A program made the position numbers and the translations under genes. From Apostichopus japonicus (lineage: Eukaryota > Echinodermata > Holothuroidea > Aspidochirotida > Stichopodidae): a DNA stretch of 64,000 nucleotides. Positions 48,294 to 61,250 of the stretch are shown here, piece by piece (position 1 is the stretch's first letter; each line of letters begins with the position of its first letter). The DNA is taken from contig NC_092571.1 in the NCBI RefSeq assembly GCF_037975245.1, forward strand, positions 10,921,917-10,985,916, in the 5' to 3' direction. The notes beneath the pieces were generated by a model. It ran no database searches, was not told the origin of the DNA, and was given only the letters and a program-made list of their open reading frames with translations.

Positions 48294-50854
48294 GGCGAAA
48301 TACACTCAATCAGTACAAATATTTTGACCTTGTGCCAAACCTCCCAACACTCTTTTCAGTTCCTGTATAAATGTTCCTTGATAAAGGTGGGAATCTTTAC
48401 TGTGTAGATGAAATGATTGTTCTCATGTATAATGCATGAGTTTCGATTTGTGGATAATCTAAGCTGTTGAAAAGAAATTTCACTTTCAGTTTATCCCAGT
48501 ATAAATTCAAACTATGTATGAACAGCATACGATTTATTTAAGTGCACATAAGTCCCATCACGCACTCACGTATCGTTTTCGAGATCTCTAGAGTAAGGCA
48601 GAATATGTCATCAAAACGGAACGAGCATTGCTGGATACGTGCGGCAAATGCCTACACTAGAATTACGACCTTACTGTTTTCGAACCTCTGGACTACGGAA
48701 TGCCATACGTATCTAAAGTGTCCAAAGCAATATAATATAATATAAAAGTCTCCAGTGTAACTGCGCACTAAAACTTTGTATACAGTGAACATTTAGGACT
48801 ATAAAGTCACACCATGTGGTCCAAATATCGAGCTTTTCTATTGGTATGTCGAAAACAAATTCAGCTTAACAATACCTTCTTGGCGTTACGTTGCATTAAC
48901 TGAGAACATGCTTACCATTGTGACATTATTTTATTACAACAGTCTTCTGTTTTGTGAAGTAAACAATTTACAATATGTTAATACAGGACAATTACCGAAA
49001 GTTTTTCTTTTAACATCCCTACGTAAATTGAGTGGTCTCTCCCTGTCCAGAGGTGTTGAAAATATTCATATATTGACGAGTGGGCAAATAAGTTTACGTA
49101 CGAAAGTATGTACAATATGCACATGCACTTAGTATATAGTTATCACACATGGGTTCTTTGACAGTGTAAATAAAGTACCATACTGCGTAACTTTTTTAAC
49201 GGAGAATTGTAACACTTAATTACAATTACCAGGCTTGCTGCATAACAAGAATGAGTTTTGACCCTAGCCCAGGTTATAGTAAGCCTAGGCTAGGGGGTAT
49301 CCCACGTGTAATCTTCCCTCTCACCTTTTAACTAAATTTCAAGATGGAATAGTAGAAAGAAGCCGCCAACGACATATCGTGAAATACAACCGCGTGTTGG
49401 ACACATTGCAAAATATGTAGGAATCAGAAACATTTATAAGGCGAAACCTACAGTTTACCCCTTCAAACTCTTTAAGTGCGTCATAATCGAGGCAAATACC
49501 ATGCTTCTACAAGTGATGTATGAACAAAGTAGATTTCATATACATCTTCTGTTTACAATGATTACTTCATCTACCTTCCTTAATGCTCATCCTATGAAAT
49601 ATTGATTCCCTTACGTCTTGACTAATTGGAGTAAGATGGCATATGCTAATGCTCTGTTTCAGAATTTGACTCCCGGAAGTTTCGGGTAGATGATACGGAT
49701 GAAGGATCTTGCCCTTGGTGTTGGTTACGGGTTAGTCTTCGATGGTTATACATTACACAGATTCGACCATTAAAAAATAGACGATAAATGTACCAAATGG
49801 TTTCTGTCGATTTATTCACTTCTTTTCTCAAATTAATCACGGCGATGAAAATAATGATTATGAGACTCTTTACACTCGAATGCCTGTCGGTATCTAAAAG
49901 GAGCGTAAAATATTAAAAATATTCCTTAGTATTGTATGTCGTAACTTCAATGTCCTCGTGCCAATTCTATTCTCTTCCTTTTAATGATAGATTTGAATTG
50001 CCTCATCTCCAGTTTCATCTACCACTCACGTTTCTACACTGATTCAACCGCTAACTTCGTGTTATATGATAGAGATATTTTTGATGAAAAACAACAAAGG
50101 TAAATCTTGCTTTGTTTGGGAGATATCCTACTAGCCTGGTGGGTCACGCTTTAAACTCAAGTTTTAAACTCTGTCAATATGAAGACTGCTCGTACAAAAG
50201 TCAATTTAAAGCGGATTTTCAGCATAAGAAATCCGAGGACAGCTCATAAAATGCTATATTCTGTGTTACGTTATTAATTTTTTTTATAGCATGCATTGTT
50301 ATTACACACAATATGTATGTTTAAATTAACTGTTACTTTAAAGTTGAAAATTGTGCTACAAACATTAAAATGATCTTAAGTCCATTACGTGAATGCATTG
50401 AGAAAGGCATGTGTCATAGTAAGTGATTAAATACAGTCGTGTATAATTAGAACCTATCTGACAGATTATACTCCATATGTTACATATCTATATCGTTACC
50501 GTAATAAGACCATGCTAGAATATTGCTTCTTTAAAGTTTCAATTAAGATTCTACTGATAAGTTGGGTGTATAAGTATAGTGGTTTCCTAATTTACATAAC
50601 AAAACGATAGCTACCAAAAGACATGGTGTGCGTATATATGTTTAGTTTTAATACCCTAGCTATTGCTGTCATCATATGCTACACACACTCAGGCTGAGTT
50701 ACATTATTGTCCAGGAAAGACAAGCACCCTGCCCGGCTATATCCCTCATATTATTTTAATGTATATATTTTAGAGACCCAAGGATAAGGAAGCCTTACAG
50801 TACCTTATTTGAGACCCTTTTAATGTTAGATCGTTGACGACATATTGAATGTGC

Positions 50855-51155
50855 TATGTAGTTCTTCCTTGTTTCATTTTTAACCATTGCATATATCTCC
50901 ATGACATTACTTTCAAGTGCTAAGCTCGTCTTAAAACGATGGGAAAGTTGAATGGAGGTCGTTTACTTCACGCCAAGTGAATAACTAATTGTAAATTTTG
51001 AATGTATTATAAAGTACTTCCTTGTTTCATTTTCTACCATTGTATATTTCTCCGTAACAATTAGTTTAGAACACTAAGCACATATTGGTAAGGATGGGGA
51101 CGCCGAATAGATCCCGTGTACTTCACGTCGTGTAAACATCTAATTACATTAAAAA
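50855..51155. repeat. Internal tandem duplication (~150 bp) in the Ig flank
   Basis: cttccttgtttcattttt..accattg recurs at about 50867 and 51017, followed in both by ctccatgac/ctccgtaac, a ctaagc block and ttcacgccaagtgaa/ttcacgtcgtgtaaa. Unit B has the same pair (about 58946 and 59128), so this duplication came before the segmental one. A separate tttagagacc(ca)aaggat block also occurs twice (50770 and 51745). Confidence 0.8.
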
Positions 51156-52149
51156 TGTCACCTGACGATTGCCAGTGCTTCTATCACAACTATACGATTC
51201 ATTACTTAGTGGCAACTCTTCGTATTAGTAGCACAATTGGTCCTTCCTTTCGCGTCTTGTTACAGTAACACTTCTGATGGAGAACATAAATTAAGTAGAA
51301 TACGTATTACCAGAAAATGTAAATGAATGCATGAGTATATGTATCTTAGATCATCCTGCAAATAGGAACTCGCGAAGAAGCCTCATTGGCTTATCAAAGC
51401 CGCAAGCTGACCGAAGTCAGTCTCTTAGATTCATAGTTAACGTCCATGATTATGAATTGTCAACAACTCTCTAACTGACCGCTGACCTAACTAATGTGTC
51501 TCGTTACGATTAGAGATATGCAACAACAACAAAAAAGCGTTTGTCTGTGTGCAAAGTATAGCAGGGACGTCAAAGATATAGAATACCGTAATATGCGAGA
51601 ATATTTCAAAGTTCGCTCGCCGAAATTCAACAGTGTCAACACACTGTGAGTAACCATAAATGAATGGAACATTCGCGTTAAGCTCCCTGGTTTATTGAAA
51701 GGTTGCATCTGGGAGAGATATTTTTCTTTAATCTAATAGCTTAGTTTAGAGACCAAAGGATCAGGAAGCCTTACAGTAGCTTATTTGGACCCTATCCGTG
51801 TTAGATCGTGGATGACACCGGCTTATTTCAAGTCTTCTCTTTTCGATAAGTGTTCTGAGGATACGAGGCAGGGGTGTGAATTTGTCCCCGTTACCTGCTC
51901 CCGGGACCGCCATTTACCGTCCCCATGCGACAGATGAGAGTGTATGCCCCAGCATCTGACCACTTTCTTAAATTACTCGACCTTACTGCAGTGTAGTCAT
52001 GATGAACAAAGTTGTTTCGAAAACAAGTGAAGAACAGAAACAAACCCCTTTACCCAAGTTCACAAACCAGAAATACCAAATCCACGGAAGACTCCGCCCA
52101 TCACCACTGCACTGCAGAAATGTTTGAATAGGTCAAGAGAATCTTGCTC

Positions 52150-52215
52150 CTGGCGGAATTTTGAACCTGCAACCTAACGGTTGTTGAAGCGAACACTCTC
52201 ACCGATACAAGATAA
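52150..52215 (-). mobile_element. Possible tRNA-derived SINE head in unit A
   Basis: The complement gives TATCGGTGAGAGTG (A-box-like, plus 52194-52207) and GGTTCAAAATTCC (B-box-like, plus 52155-52167). Unit B keeps the B-box side (about 60339) but lacks the A-box side. Confidence 0.45.
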
Positions 52216-52238
52216 TCATAAACCAAGCTTTTGACATG

Positions 52239-52936
52239 AAATTATTGTTGTATTGTATTTTAAAGTTTCTAAGGGAAGGAAGTCTGAAGAGCTGCTTTCC
52301 TCGCTCAGCTGGATGACATGAGAGCTCCACATCGATGATGTGATATGCATGACGTAAGCCTCATTGCGTGTGCAATCCGTCTACCTTGTCTGCAGTTACA
52401 TTGCCGAGCAGAGGAATAATTAGATAGTAAACTTCCTTTCCAAGTTACGATTAAAGGGGAATACACAAGATTTATCGATATGTGACATTCTGATAGCACC
52501 TTTATTGGCCATTGAATAACATTACAGCATATATACTTTTACCCTGGTCCACAACAATGATATTACGAACCATGAGATCAGACTAACCTAATAATCAAGT
52601 AGATGTCCAATTCATATTGCATTACATTAGTGGAACACGATGTAAGGGATGTCGAAATGAAAGTATCAGAGCTGTAATGTGTCAACCTCGCGTCCGAATA
52701 AGCTAGGTCTGAGTCGAGTCCGAGTCTGGTAAATAATTAACGTAATTCAATACATTGTTTAATGAGTTACAGGCATGCCGGATTGGGGCAATGCAAACTA
52801 GGGTAACATTTTGAGCAGAGATATAGCCTGTGAAGAAATGAAAACTGTTTTTAACATTGCATTACAAATATTATCGTGAGTCAATACTCAGTTTGGTTGA
52901 CACTGATTATACCAGCCACTCTTCTTTTAAATCAGT
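52239..52936. other. Unique spacer between Ig unit A and a flank fragment
   Basis: No match to the duplicated units was seen, and no gene or element was recognised. Confidence 0.5.
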
Positions 52937-53249
52937 AGGAGTTTAAACTCTGCGTGGTCAATATAAAGACTGCTCCTACTAAAGTCAATTTTAAGCGGAT
53001 TTTCAACATAATAAAACCGAGGACAGCTCATAAAATGCTATATTCTGTGTTACATTATTCCTTTTTTTATATCATGCATTGTCATTACACAACAGTATGT
53101 TTGTTTAAAATAACTATTACTTTAAAGTTCAAATTGTACTACAAGCATTAAATTGATCTTAAGTCCATTAAGTGAGTGCATTGAGAGAGGTATGCGTCAT
53201 AGTAAGTGATTTAATACAATCGAATCTAATTAAAACCTAACTGACAGAG
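52937..53249. repeat. Isolated fragment of the Ig-unit flank
   Basis: Matches about 58297-58598 in unit B and 50155-50462 in unit A (gactgctcctac, gtcaattt, agcggattttcaacataat, ctcataaaatgctatattct, gtgcattgagagag). It is closer to B than to A, sharing cataataaaaccgagg. It is a remnant of a further copy of the unit. Confidence 0.85.
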
Positions 53250-53269
53250 CATTATCAGATGATAATAAA

Positions 53270-55141
53270 AATACTTTACGACATATGCTAAACATCACTG
53301 ATTGGAATATGTTTAAAGATTATTCAAACGATATAAATTAGTATACGGGGGTAGTATCATGCTATATTAAGTTTAATAGCGACTTCTGTGTTCCCGAGAA
53401 AGAAACACCCGTAGTACAGATGATGAGGCGACTTCCAGCAGATGACGTCAAAAAACAGTTACAAAAATAATGAAACAAGCAATATAAGCAGGTGACAGAA
53501 CTAAGCGAAACAAACTTCAAAGGGATATCAACAAACGAGTCCATACCAACAGAAACAACGTTTTGGAGACATTGATAAAAAATCCAATACCCTTTGGGAC
53601 CTACTGAGAACAAAACGCAATCCGGAAAAACGAACAATATTATAGATAAAGAATGAGGAAATAAATTAAGTGAACATTTTGGACGATTCAATAATGCTGT
53701 TATATAAGATAAAGAATTAAGTTTGCCAAATAGTAAAGGGGAAGTGAATATAATTCAACAAAGCCATGTTGAGAAAGTCAAGAAAGGCGTTGCATGTGGG
53801 TTTGATTATCTACCATGGTGGATTTGTAAGCTTTGTAGCAATGAATTATCATCTACTTTTACATTAATTTTTAATGAATGTCTATCTAAATCTACAATAC
53901 CATGTACTTGGAAAAACGCAATCAACTTCCCCTATTCCGAAGAGAAAGAATCCGATATCAGAGATTGATTATAGACCAATCGACTTGGCCAGCATAAGCT
54001 TCAATAGTATGCAAAAACTAATTACACCATTTATAACACGTTCCATCGAATTATACGGTGAAAAGTGCCAATTTGCTCATAGGAAAGGTTTTCTTGTACA
54101 GATGCTATACTTACTTTGCCACATAACGTGGTTTTGGGGTTAAATGTAAATGACACAACTATAGTAAAGGTCTTATTTCTAGATTTCTCAAGTGCTTTTA
54201 ACACCGTTCTCCCTAATTACTTAAAACATGACCTTTGTAAGTTCACCAACGAGCAATGGTTGACACACTGGATATATGATTTCATGAAAGGTTGGTCAAG
54301 GCAAATTCAGTTAACCAATGGATTATCTGAACCATCAGATATTAAAGTTGGCGTTCCCCAAGGAAGCCCTTTATCTGCACTCTTATTTACTATATATATA
54401 TATATATACAGACGAAATACGATCTAGATCAAATTGTAATGTTTTAATATGCAGACGATACTGCTATTTCAGGTATTATAACAAAACATACGCATATGAC
54501 CAATTCAATTATCAAAAATTGTTTCAAGTACAGTTGCACTATTTGATAGAAAAAATTGTTACTAAATTCGAAGAAATACAACAAAAAAATGGTATTTGCT
54601 AATGTCAATATAAAGAATAAAGGTCTGCTAACATCAAAGATGACAAAACTTGTAATTCATGAAACAAAAGAAGAGCACACATCCCAAACTGTATATCTAG
54701 GACTTTGCACAGATGATAAATACAATTTTACAAATCATATTTCCAGAATTCTAAAAAGACTTTAATTTTATATTACTCCGTACTTGGCTAGAGAGGTAAG
54801 GGATAAGGTTTTCACTGCCAATAACTATATTGCCACATTTTGTTTACGCTGTTCCTGCTTGGTATCACTTCCTGCTTGGTACCACTACACAATGAATTGA
54901 CATCTCTGTTAAAAACGACTAACTATAATCTAAGAAACAAGTCAATAACTCCCAAATACAGAATTTGTGCTTACAAAAATGTATTTGTACACCAAGCTGC
55001 AATATATATTCAAAATGACAAAGTTAAACATTTATTGTTATTTTAATATTCAGTACATGTGTTTAAATATTTAATTTTCTATACTAATATTCATATTTTA
55101 ATTTACGTGACGATTATGTGACGATTATGTGACGATTTTAT
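53270..55141 (+). mobile_element. Decayed non-LTR retrotransposon between Ig copies A and B
   Basis: A linker region (LRTKRNPEKRT, about 53600) is followed by KVKKGVACGFDYLP (53780), DYRPIDLASI (about 53965), LFLDFSSAFNTVLPNYL (motif A, 54175), IKVGVPQGSPLSALLF (motif B, 54342) and, after a TA stretch inserted at 54391-54409 and a frameshift, YADDTAIS (motif C, about 54450). Polymerase-thumb-like YLGLCTDDKYNFTNHI follows at about 54700. It ends with three gtgacgattat units (55108-55141), like the short 3'-terminal repeats of CR1-type elements. Multiple stops and frameshifts; no endonuclease seen. Confidence 0.85.
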
Positions 55142-55277
55142 GATGACGATAAAGCTGTTCGGCTATGATGTAGGATATAACCTTATTATGTTTTTACTGA
55201 CAGAAACACTCCTCTAATTGTTGTGCAATACATTAAAATCGACATGAATAACGCTTTCATATAGATTTTCAATGACC

Positions 55278-56061
55278 TTACTTTCTGTTCTTCTTGCTTC
55301 TCCGTTTCGTCTTTTTGTGTACAAAAAAATAAATAACTATCAGAGTAACCATAACTAATAGGCCTGCAATAACGGTTGTCACTGTGAAGTCAGTGGTTGA
55401 GTTACGCTTTTGCTGAATGGTTATAGTCTTAGTTATATTATTTGATCCTGTGGTGACTCTGCATTTGATCGAATATTGATCTTCTACCTGTGTTTCATTT
55501 TGAAAGCTAATGGTAAGTTGCATCGATTCATATCCGTTAGATGAGTGAGACACGTTGGCATTGGAAATGATATTTCGGCTTTCAGATAAATCCCATGCGA
55601 TTGATGCTTGGATTCGAGGAAATATAATTCATGTTAGAGTTATGTTTCCTCCTTCCATAACATTTACAGTCTGATGCTCTACCGTTACTTGTAAATCTTC
55701 GTATACGGTAATATTTGGATTAGCGATGCAGTAGTCCTTGTCACTGCTACTCGTATTACACACTAATCTGCTGTTGTTATAAAGTGTAGATATATTGTGT
55801 ATACGTCTCAACACTACGTTCTCGTTAGTATTTACACATTTGGGCTGCACGGTAATATTTTTATTTTCAATTGCAATGTATATGACAATAGCAATATCTT
55901 TAGGACAGTATAAATCAAAGTTCTCTCCTGCAAAAACAATGCCGTCAAATACATTTAAAAGAACACATCCATTCAACGGACGGTTCACCACTTGAAAACG
56001 TGCTCGTAGTTCATAGTTCCAAAACACCGATTTAATAAGACTATACCAAGGGAATTGCCAA

Positions 56062-56107
<46 letters not shown>

Positions 56108-56418
56108 CTGAATCCGATGTTTTAAGATCTATAATCAATAACTTATACTCTTCCTTGGAGGATAAAACTTAATAGCGTTCGTTGCGTGCACTTAGGTTTC
56201 TTCTTTGGGGTAACAACTGAGTGTGTGGATCTCGCCCTTTCAGTATCTCAACACTCTGGGCCCCATCAGTAGGATTGCATGTCAGAACAACGGAATCACC
56301 AGTGTTAACAAAGAAAGATTGTTTGCTTTCAGAATAACTGTTAACACAGGGTTCCTTCTGCTTAGACAGACAGAATCGACAAGCTCAGTAATAAATTGAC
56401 CGAGAAAAAACGTTCCGT
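55278..56418 (-). pseudogene. Immunoglobulin-superfamily receptor pseudogene, copy B
   Basis: Aligns with copy A over nearly its whole length. The start codon is ACG (56418-56416) instead of ATG. A CAA codon of copy A became TAA at about 56170 (aaaacttaatagcg on plus), and the LTC cysteine codon of Ig domain 3 became TGA at about 55633. A TA microsatellite (about 56070-56104) expanded in frame inside the AVYTC motif of domain 1. The 3' part, though, is open and encodes a different transmembrane and tail region from copy A (FTVTTVIAGLLVMVTLIVIYF, then a short basic tail), shared with copy C. Not functional as full length. Confidence 0.88.
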
Positions 56419-56449
56419 GGCGAAATACACTCAATCAGTACAAAACAAT

Positions 56450-59400
56450 TACACATATTTTGACCTTGCGCCAAACCTTCCAACACCTTTTTCAGTTCCT
56501 GCATAAATTTTCGTTCATAAACTTGGAATCTTCACTGTGTAGAGGACATGATTGTTCTCATTTAAAAATGTCATGAGAGTTTCGATTTGTGGATATTCTA
56601 ACTTTTAAAAAGAAATTTTATTTCCAGTTTATCCTAGTAAAAATTCAAGCTATGTATAAACAGAAAGCATTACAGCATACGACTTAGATAAGTACACACA
56701 CGTTCCGCACGCACACAAGTATCATTTTCGAAGTCTCTGGTGTAAGGCAAAATATGTCACCAAAACAGAACTAGGATTGTTCGATACATGCGGAAAAGCG
56801 GTTTCGAACCTATGGACTACGGAATGACATTTAATAACGTTTAAAAACTGTCCAAAGCAATATACTATAATATAATAAATAAGTCTCCATTGTAACTGCG
56901 CACTTCAACTTTGTACAGTGAACATTTAGTACTATACGGTCACGCCATGTGGTCAAAATATCGAACTTTTCTATTGGTATGTCGATACAAAATTCAGCCT
57001 GTCAATTCCTTCTTTGGAGTTACTCTGTATCATCTAACACCATGCTTACCATTGTGACATTATATCGTTGCAACAGTCTTCTGTTTCAGATGATGTTAAT
57101 ACAATACCATTACCTAAAGTTTTTCATTTAACATCCCTTCGTAATTTGAGTGGTTTCGCCCTGCCTTAAAATAATCATATATTGACGAGTGGGCAAATAA
57201 CTTTACGTACGAAAGTATGTACAATATGCACATGCACTTACGACTTCCTAACTAGTAAATAGTTATCACACATAAGTTCTTTGACAGTGAAAATAAACTA
57301 CCATACAGCGTAACTTTCTTTTACGGAGAATTGTAACACTTATCTACAATTATCAGTTTTGCTGCATAACAAGAATGAGGTATGACACTAAGCCCAGGTT
57401 AAAGTAAGCCTAGTCTAGGGATATCCCACGTGTAATCTTCCCTCTCACCTTCAACTAACTTTCAAGATGGAATAGTAGAAAGAAGGCGCCAACTACAGAT
57501 CAGTGGTATACAACCGCGTGTTGGACACATTGCAAAATATGTAGGAATCAGAAACATTTATAAGGCGAAACCTACAGTTTACCGCTTCAAACTCTTAAGT
57601 GCGTCATAATCGAGGCAAGTACCATGCTTCTACAAGTGATGTATGAACAAAGTAAATGTCATATACATCTTCTGTTTACATTGATTACTTCATCTACCTT
57701 CCTTAATGCTCATCCTATGAAATATTGATTCCCTTACGTCTTGTCTTGTCTAATTGGAGTAAGATGGCATATGCTAATGCTCTATTTCAGAATTTGACTC
57801 CCGGAAGTTTCGGGTAGATGATACGGATGAAGGATCTTGCCCTTGGTGTTGGTTACGGGTTAGTCTTCGATGGTTATACATTACACAGATTCGACCACTC
57901 AAAAATAGACGATAAATGTACCAACTGGTTTCTGTCGATTTATTCACTTCTTTTCTCAAATTAATCACGGCGATGAAAATAATGATTATGAGACTCTTTA
58001 CATTCGAATGCCTGTCGGTATCTAAAAGGAGCGTAAAATATTAAAAATATTCCTTAGTATTGTAAGTCGTGACTTCAATGTCCTCGTGCCACTTCTTTTC
58101 TCTTCCTTTTAATGATAGATTTGAATTGCCTCATCACCAGTTTCATCTACCACTCACGTTTCTACACTGAGTCAACCGCAAATTTCGGGGTACATGATAG
58201 AGATATTTTTGATGAAAAAATACAAACAAAGGTAAATTTTGCTTTGTTTGGGAGATATCCTTCTAGCCTGGTGGCTCACGCTTTAAACTCAAGTTTTAAA
58301 CTCTGCGGGGTCAATATGAAGACTGCTCCTACAAAAGTCAATTTAAAGCGGATTTTCAACATAATAAAACCGAGGGCAGCTCATAAAATGCTATATTCTG
58401 TGTAACGTTATTAATTTTTTTATAGCATGCATTGTGATTACACACAATATGTATGTTTAAATTTAATGTTACTTTAAAGTTGAAAATTGTGCTACAAACA
58501 TTAAAATGGTCTTAAGTTCATTAAGTGAGTGCATTGAGAGAGGTATGTGTCATAGTAAGTGATTAAATACAGTCGTGTATAATTAAAACCTAACTGACAG
58601 ATTATACTCCATATGTTACATATCTATATCGTTACTACAGTAATAAGACCATGCTAGAATATTGCTTCTTTAAAGTTTCAATTAAGATTCTACTGATAAG
58701 TTGGGTGTATAAGTATAGTGGTTTCCTCATTTACATAACAAAAACGATAGTTACCAATGGACATGGTGTGCATATATCCGTATAGTTTTAATACCGAAAG
58801 ACGAGCACCCTGCCCGGCTATATCCCTCATATTATTTAAAGTATCTAGTTTAGAGACCCAAGGATAAGGAATCCTTACAGTAGCTTATTTGAGACCCTTT
58901 CAATGTTAGATCGTGGACAAAATATTGAATATGCTATGTAGTTCTTCCTTGTTTCATTTTAAACCTTTGCATATATCTCCACGATATTTCATTTCAAATG
59001 CTAAGCACGTCTTTAAGCGATGGGAAAGTTGAATGGAGGTCGTGTTCTTCACGTCAAGTGAATATCTAATTATACATTTGTATGTGTACTATAATGTATA
59101 ATGTATTGTATATGTATTATAAAGTGCTTCCTTGTTTCATTTTTTACCATTTGTATATATCTCCCTGACAATTATTTTAGAATGCTAAGCACATATTCGT
59201 AAGGATGGGGACGCCGAATGGATCCCGTGTATTTCACGTAGAGTAAACATCTAATTAACTTAAAATGCCACCTGACGATTGCCAGTGCTTCTATCATAAC
59301 TGTACGATTCATTACTTAGTGGCAACCCTTCGTATTAGTAGCACCATTGGTCCTTCCTTTTGCGTCTTGTTACAGTAATACTTCTGATAGAGAACATAAA

Positions 59401-59590
59401 TTAAGTAGCATACGTAATACCAGAAGATGTATATGAATGTATGAATGTATGTATTTTAGATCCTCCTGAAAGTAGGAACTCGCGAAGAAGCCTCATCAAT
59501 TGGCTTATCAAAGCCGCAAGCTGACCGAAGTCGGTCTCTTAGATTCATATTTAACGTCCATGATTATAAATAGTCAACAACACTGTAAAA
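56450..59590. other. 5' flank of Ig copy B, no separate gene
   Basis: A 64-codon minus-strand frame (57774-57968) is also open in unit A (49646-49840), but the four base differences I counted all change the residue, so it shows no sign of selection. No other feature apart from the duplicated flank itself was recognised. Confidence 0.55.
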
Positions 59591-59599
59591 AGACGACAT

Positions 59600-59678
59600 A
59601 CATTAATCTTGGAGTAACTCGAACCGGAGACCTTATGATTGGAAGGCACCGGCGTTAACCACTGAGCTAACTAATGCA
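59600..59678 (-). mobile_element. tRNA-like sequence, probably a SINE head
   Basis: The complement carries TAGCTCAGTGGTTAACGCC (a perfect A-box type, plus 59659-59669) and GGTTCGAGT (B-box type, plus 59617-59625) at tRNA-like spacing. Outer arms pair only partly (CATTA with TAATG) and the anticodon loop would have 8 bases, so a working tRNA is unlikely. Unit A keeps only the ctaactaatg end. Confidence 0.6.
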
Positions 59679-60688
59679 TATCGTTACGATTACGCGTACT
59701 GCAACAACAAAAAACGTTTGTCTGTGTGCAAAGTATAGCATAAACGTAAAAGATCTAGAATACCCTAATATGCGAGAATATTCCAACATTGCATCCAACG
59801 CAAGCCGAAATTTAACAGTTTCAACACAGTGTGAGTAATCATAAATAAATGAACGTTAATGTTAAGCTCCCATTTTTATTAATAGGTTGCATCTTGGAGA
59901 GATTTGTTCTTTAATCTCTAAAATCTAGTTTAGAGACAAAGGATCAGGGAGCCTTACAATAGCTTAAGTGAGACCCTATCCGTGATAGATCGTCACTGAA
60001 TGAACACCGGCTAATTTTAAGTCTTCTCTTTTCGATAAGTGTCCAGAGGATAACGAGGCAGGGTGTGAATTTACTCCCGTTTCTGCTCCCGGGACCGTCA
60101 TTTAACGTCCTCATCCGACGAACGAGAGTGTATGCCTAGAATCTGATCACTTTCTTAAATTGCTAGACCTTACTGCAGTGCAGTCATGATGAACAAAGTT
60201 GTTTCGAAACCAAGTGAAGAACGGAAACATAACCCTTTTCCCAAGTTCACAAACCAGAAATACCAAATCCACGGAAGACTCCGCACATCACCACTGCCTG
60301 CAGCAATGTTTGAATAGGTGAAGAGAACCTGGCTCCCGGCGGAATTTTGATCCTGTAACCTAACGATCTGAACCAAGCCTTTGACTTGTATATAGCATAG
60401 AGGTGGATGAAGGATTTCATAAAGGAGAGAGTAATGCTCCAGTGTTGTTGAAGCATACCTCCTTAAGGGGATGTATGTGTCCTTCCCCCCATTCTGAGGC
60501 TTATATAAAAAGGTTACAACTTATGAGTTCATATCAATGATGACGAGAGAGCTGTTCGGCGATGATGTAGGATATAATCTTATTATGCTTTTACTAACAG
60601 AGGCACTACTCTAATTGTTGTGCGATACATTCAAATCGACATGAATTACGCTTTCATATAGATTTTATATTCAAAGAATAGAAAATTT

Positions 60689-61250
60689 TTATGAGAGAAG
60701 ACTTCTTCCTTCTCCGTTTCGTCTTTTTATGTACAAAAAATAAATAACTATCAGAGTGACCATAACTAATAGACCTACAATAACGGTTGTCACTGTGAAG
60801 TCAGTGGTTAAGTTACGCTTTTGCTGAATGGTTATCGCCTTAGTGATATTATTTGATCCTGCGATTACTCGGCATTTTATCGAATATTGATCTTTCAATT
60901 TCGTTTCATTTTGAAAGCTGATGGTAAGAATTATCGACTCATATCCGTTAGATGAATGAGACAAGTTGGCATTGGAAATGATATTTCGGCTTTCAGATAA
61001 ATCCCTTTCGATTGATGCTTGTATTCGAGGAAAGCTACTGCATGGTAGATTTAAGTTCTCTCCTTCAATAACATTTACAGTCCGAGGCTCTACCGTTACT
61101 TGTAAATCTTCGTAAACAGTAATATTTGGAGTTGAGATGCAGTAGTCCTTGTCACTGTCATTCTTATGACAACACTAATCTGCTGTTATTATACAGTGTA
61201 GATACATAGTGTATACGTCTCAGCACTATGTTCTCGTTAGTATCTATACA
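60689..61250 (-). pseudogene. Immunoglobulin-superfamily receptor fragment, copy C
   Basis: Contains the Ig domain 3 region (NLNLPCSSFPRIQASI, YSIKCRVIAGSNN), then a transmembrane stretch like copy B's (VTTVIVGLLVMVTLIVIYF). One T is lost from the T run near 60738, which changes the frame of the tail. Near 61165 an indel breaks the frame of the middle region. The gene ends at 61250, where the TIR element begins, so domain 1 and the signal peptide are missing from the window. Confidence 0.85.

Larger units (their letters stand above)
47300..52238. repeat. Segmental duplication, unit A
   Basis: Matches unit B (55415-60385) through most of the Ig coding region and about 3.9 kb of its 5' flank at high identity. 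Examples are actcccggaagtttcgggta (49666 and 57797) and gaagcctcattggcttatc-type blocks near 51380 and 59490. Similarity stops at about 47300, so the last ~80 codons of copy A differ from copies B and C. Confidence 0.9.
55143..60385. repeat. Segmental duplication, unit B
   Basis: About 5.2 kb comprising Ig pseudogene B and its 5' flank, parallel to unit A in the same orientation. Its first ~600 bp (tgatgacgat...) also matches the start of unit C (about 60537). The units are thus arranged head to tail, A-B-C. Confidence 0.9.

Noticed and set aside
48294-48305. Start of Ig copy A four codons earlier
   Set aside because: The codon there is GTG; the ATG at 48293 gives a normal signal peptide.
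49646-49840. 64-codon minus frame conserved in both Ig units (also 57774-57968)
   Set aside because: The four base differences I could count all change the amino acid, and the surrounding noncoding flank is equally similar; no sign of selection.
59600-59678. Functional tRNA gene
   Set aside because: A and B boxes are good, but acceptor and T arms pair poorly and the anticodon loop has the wrong size.
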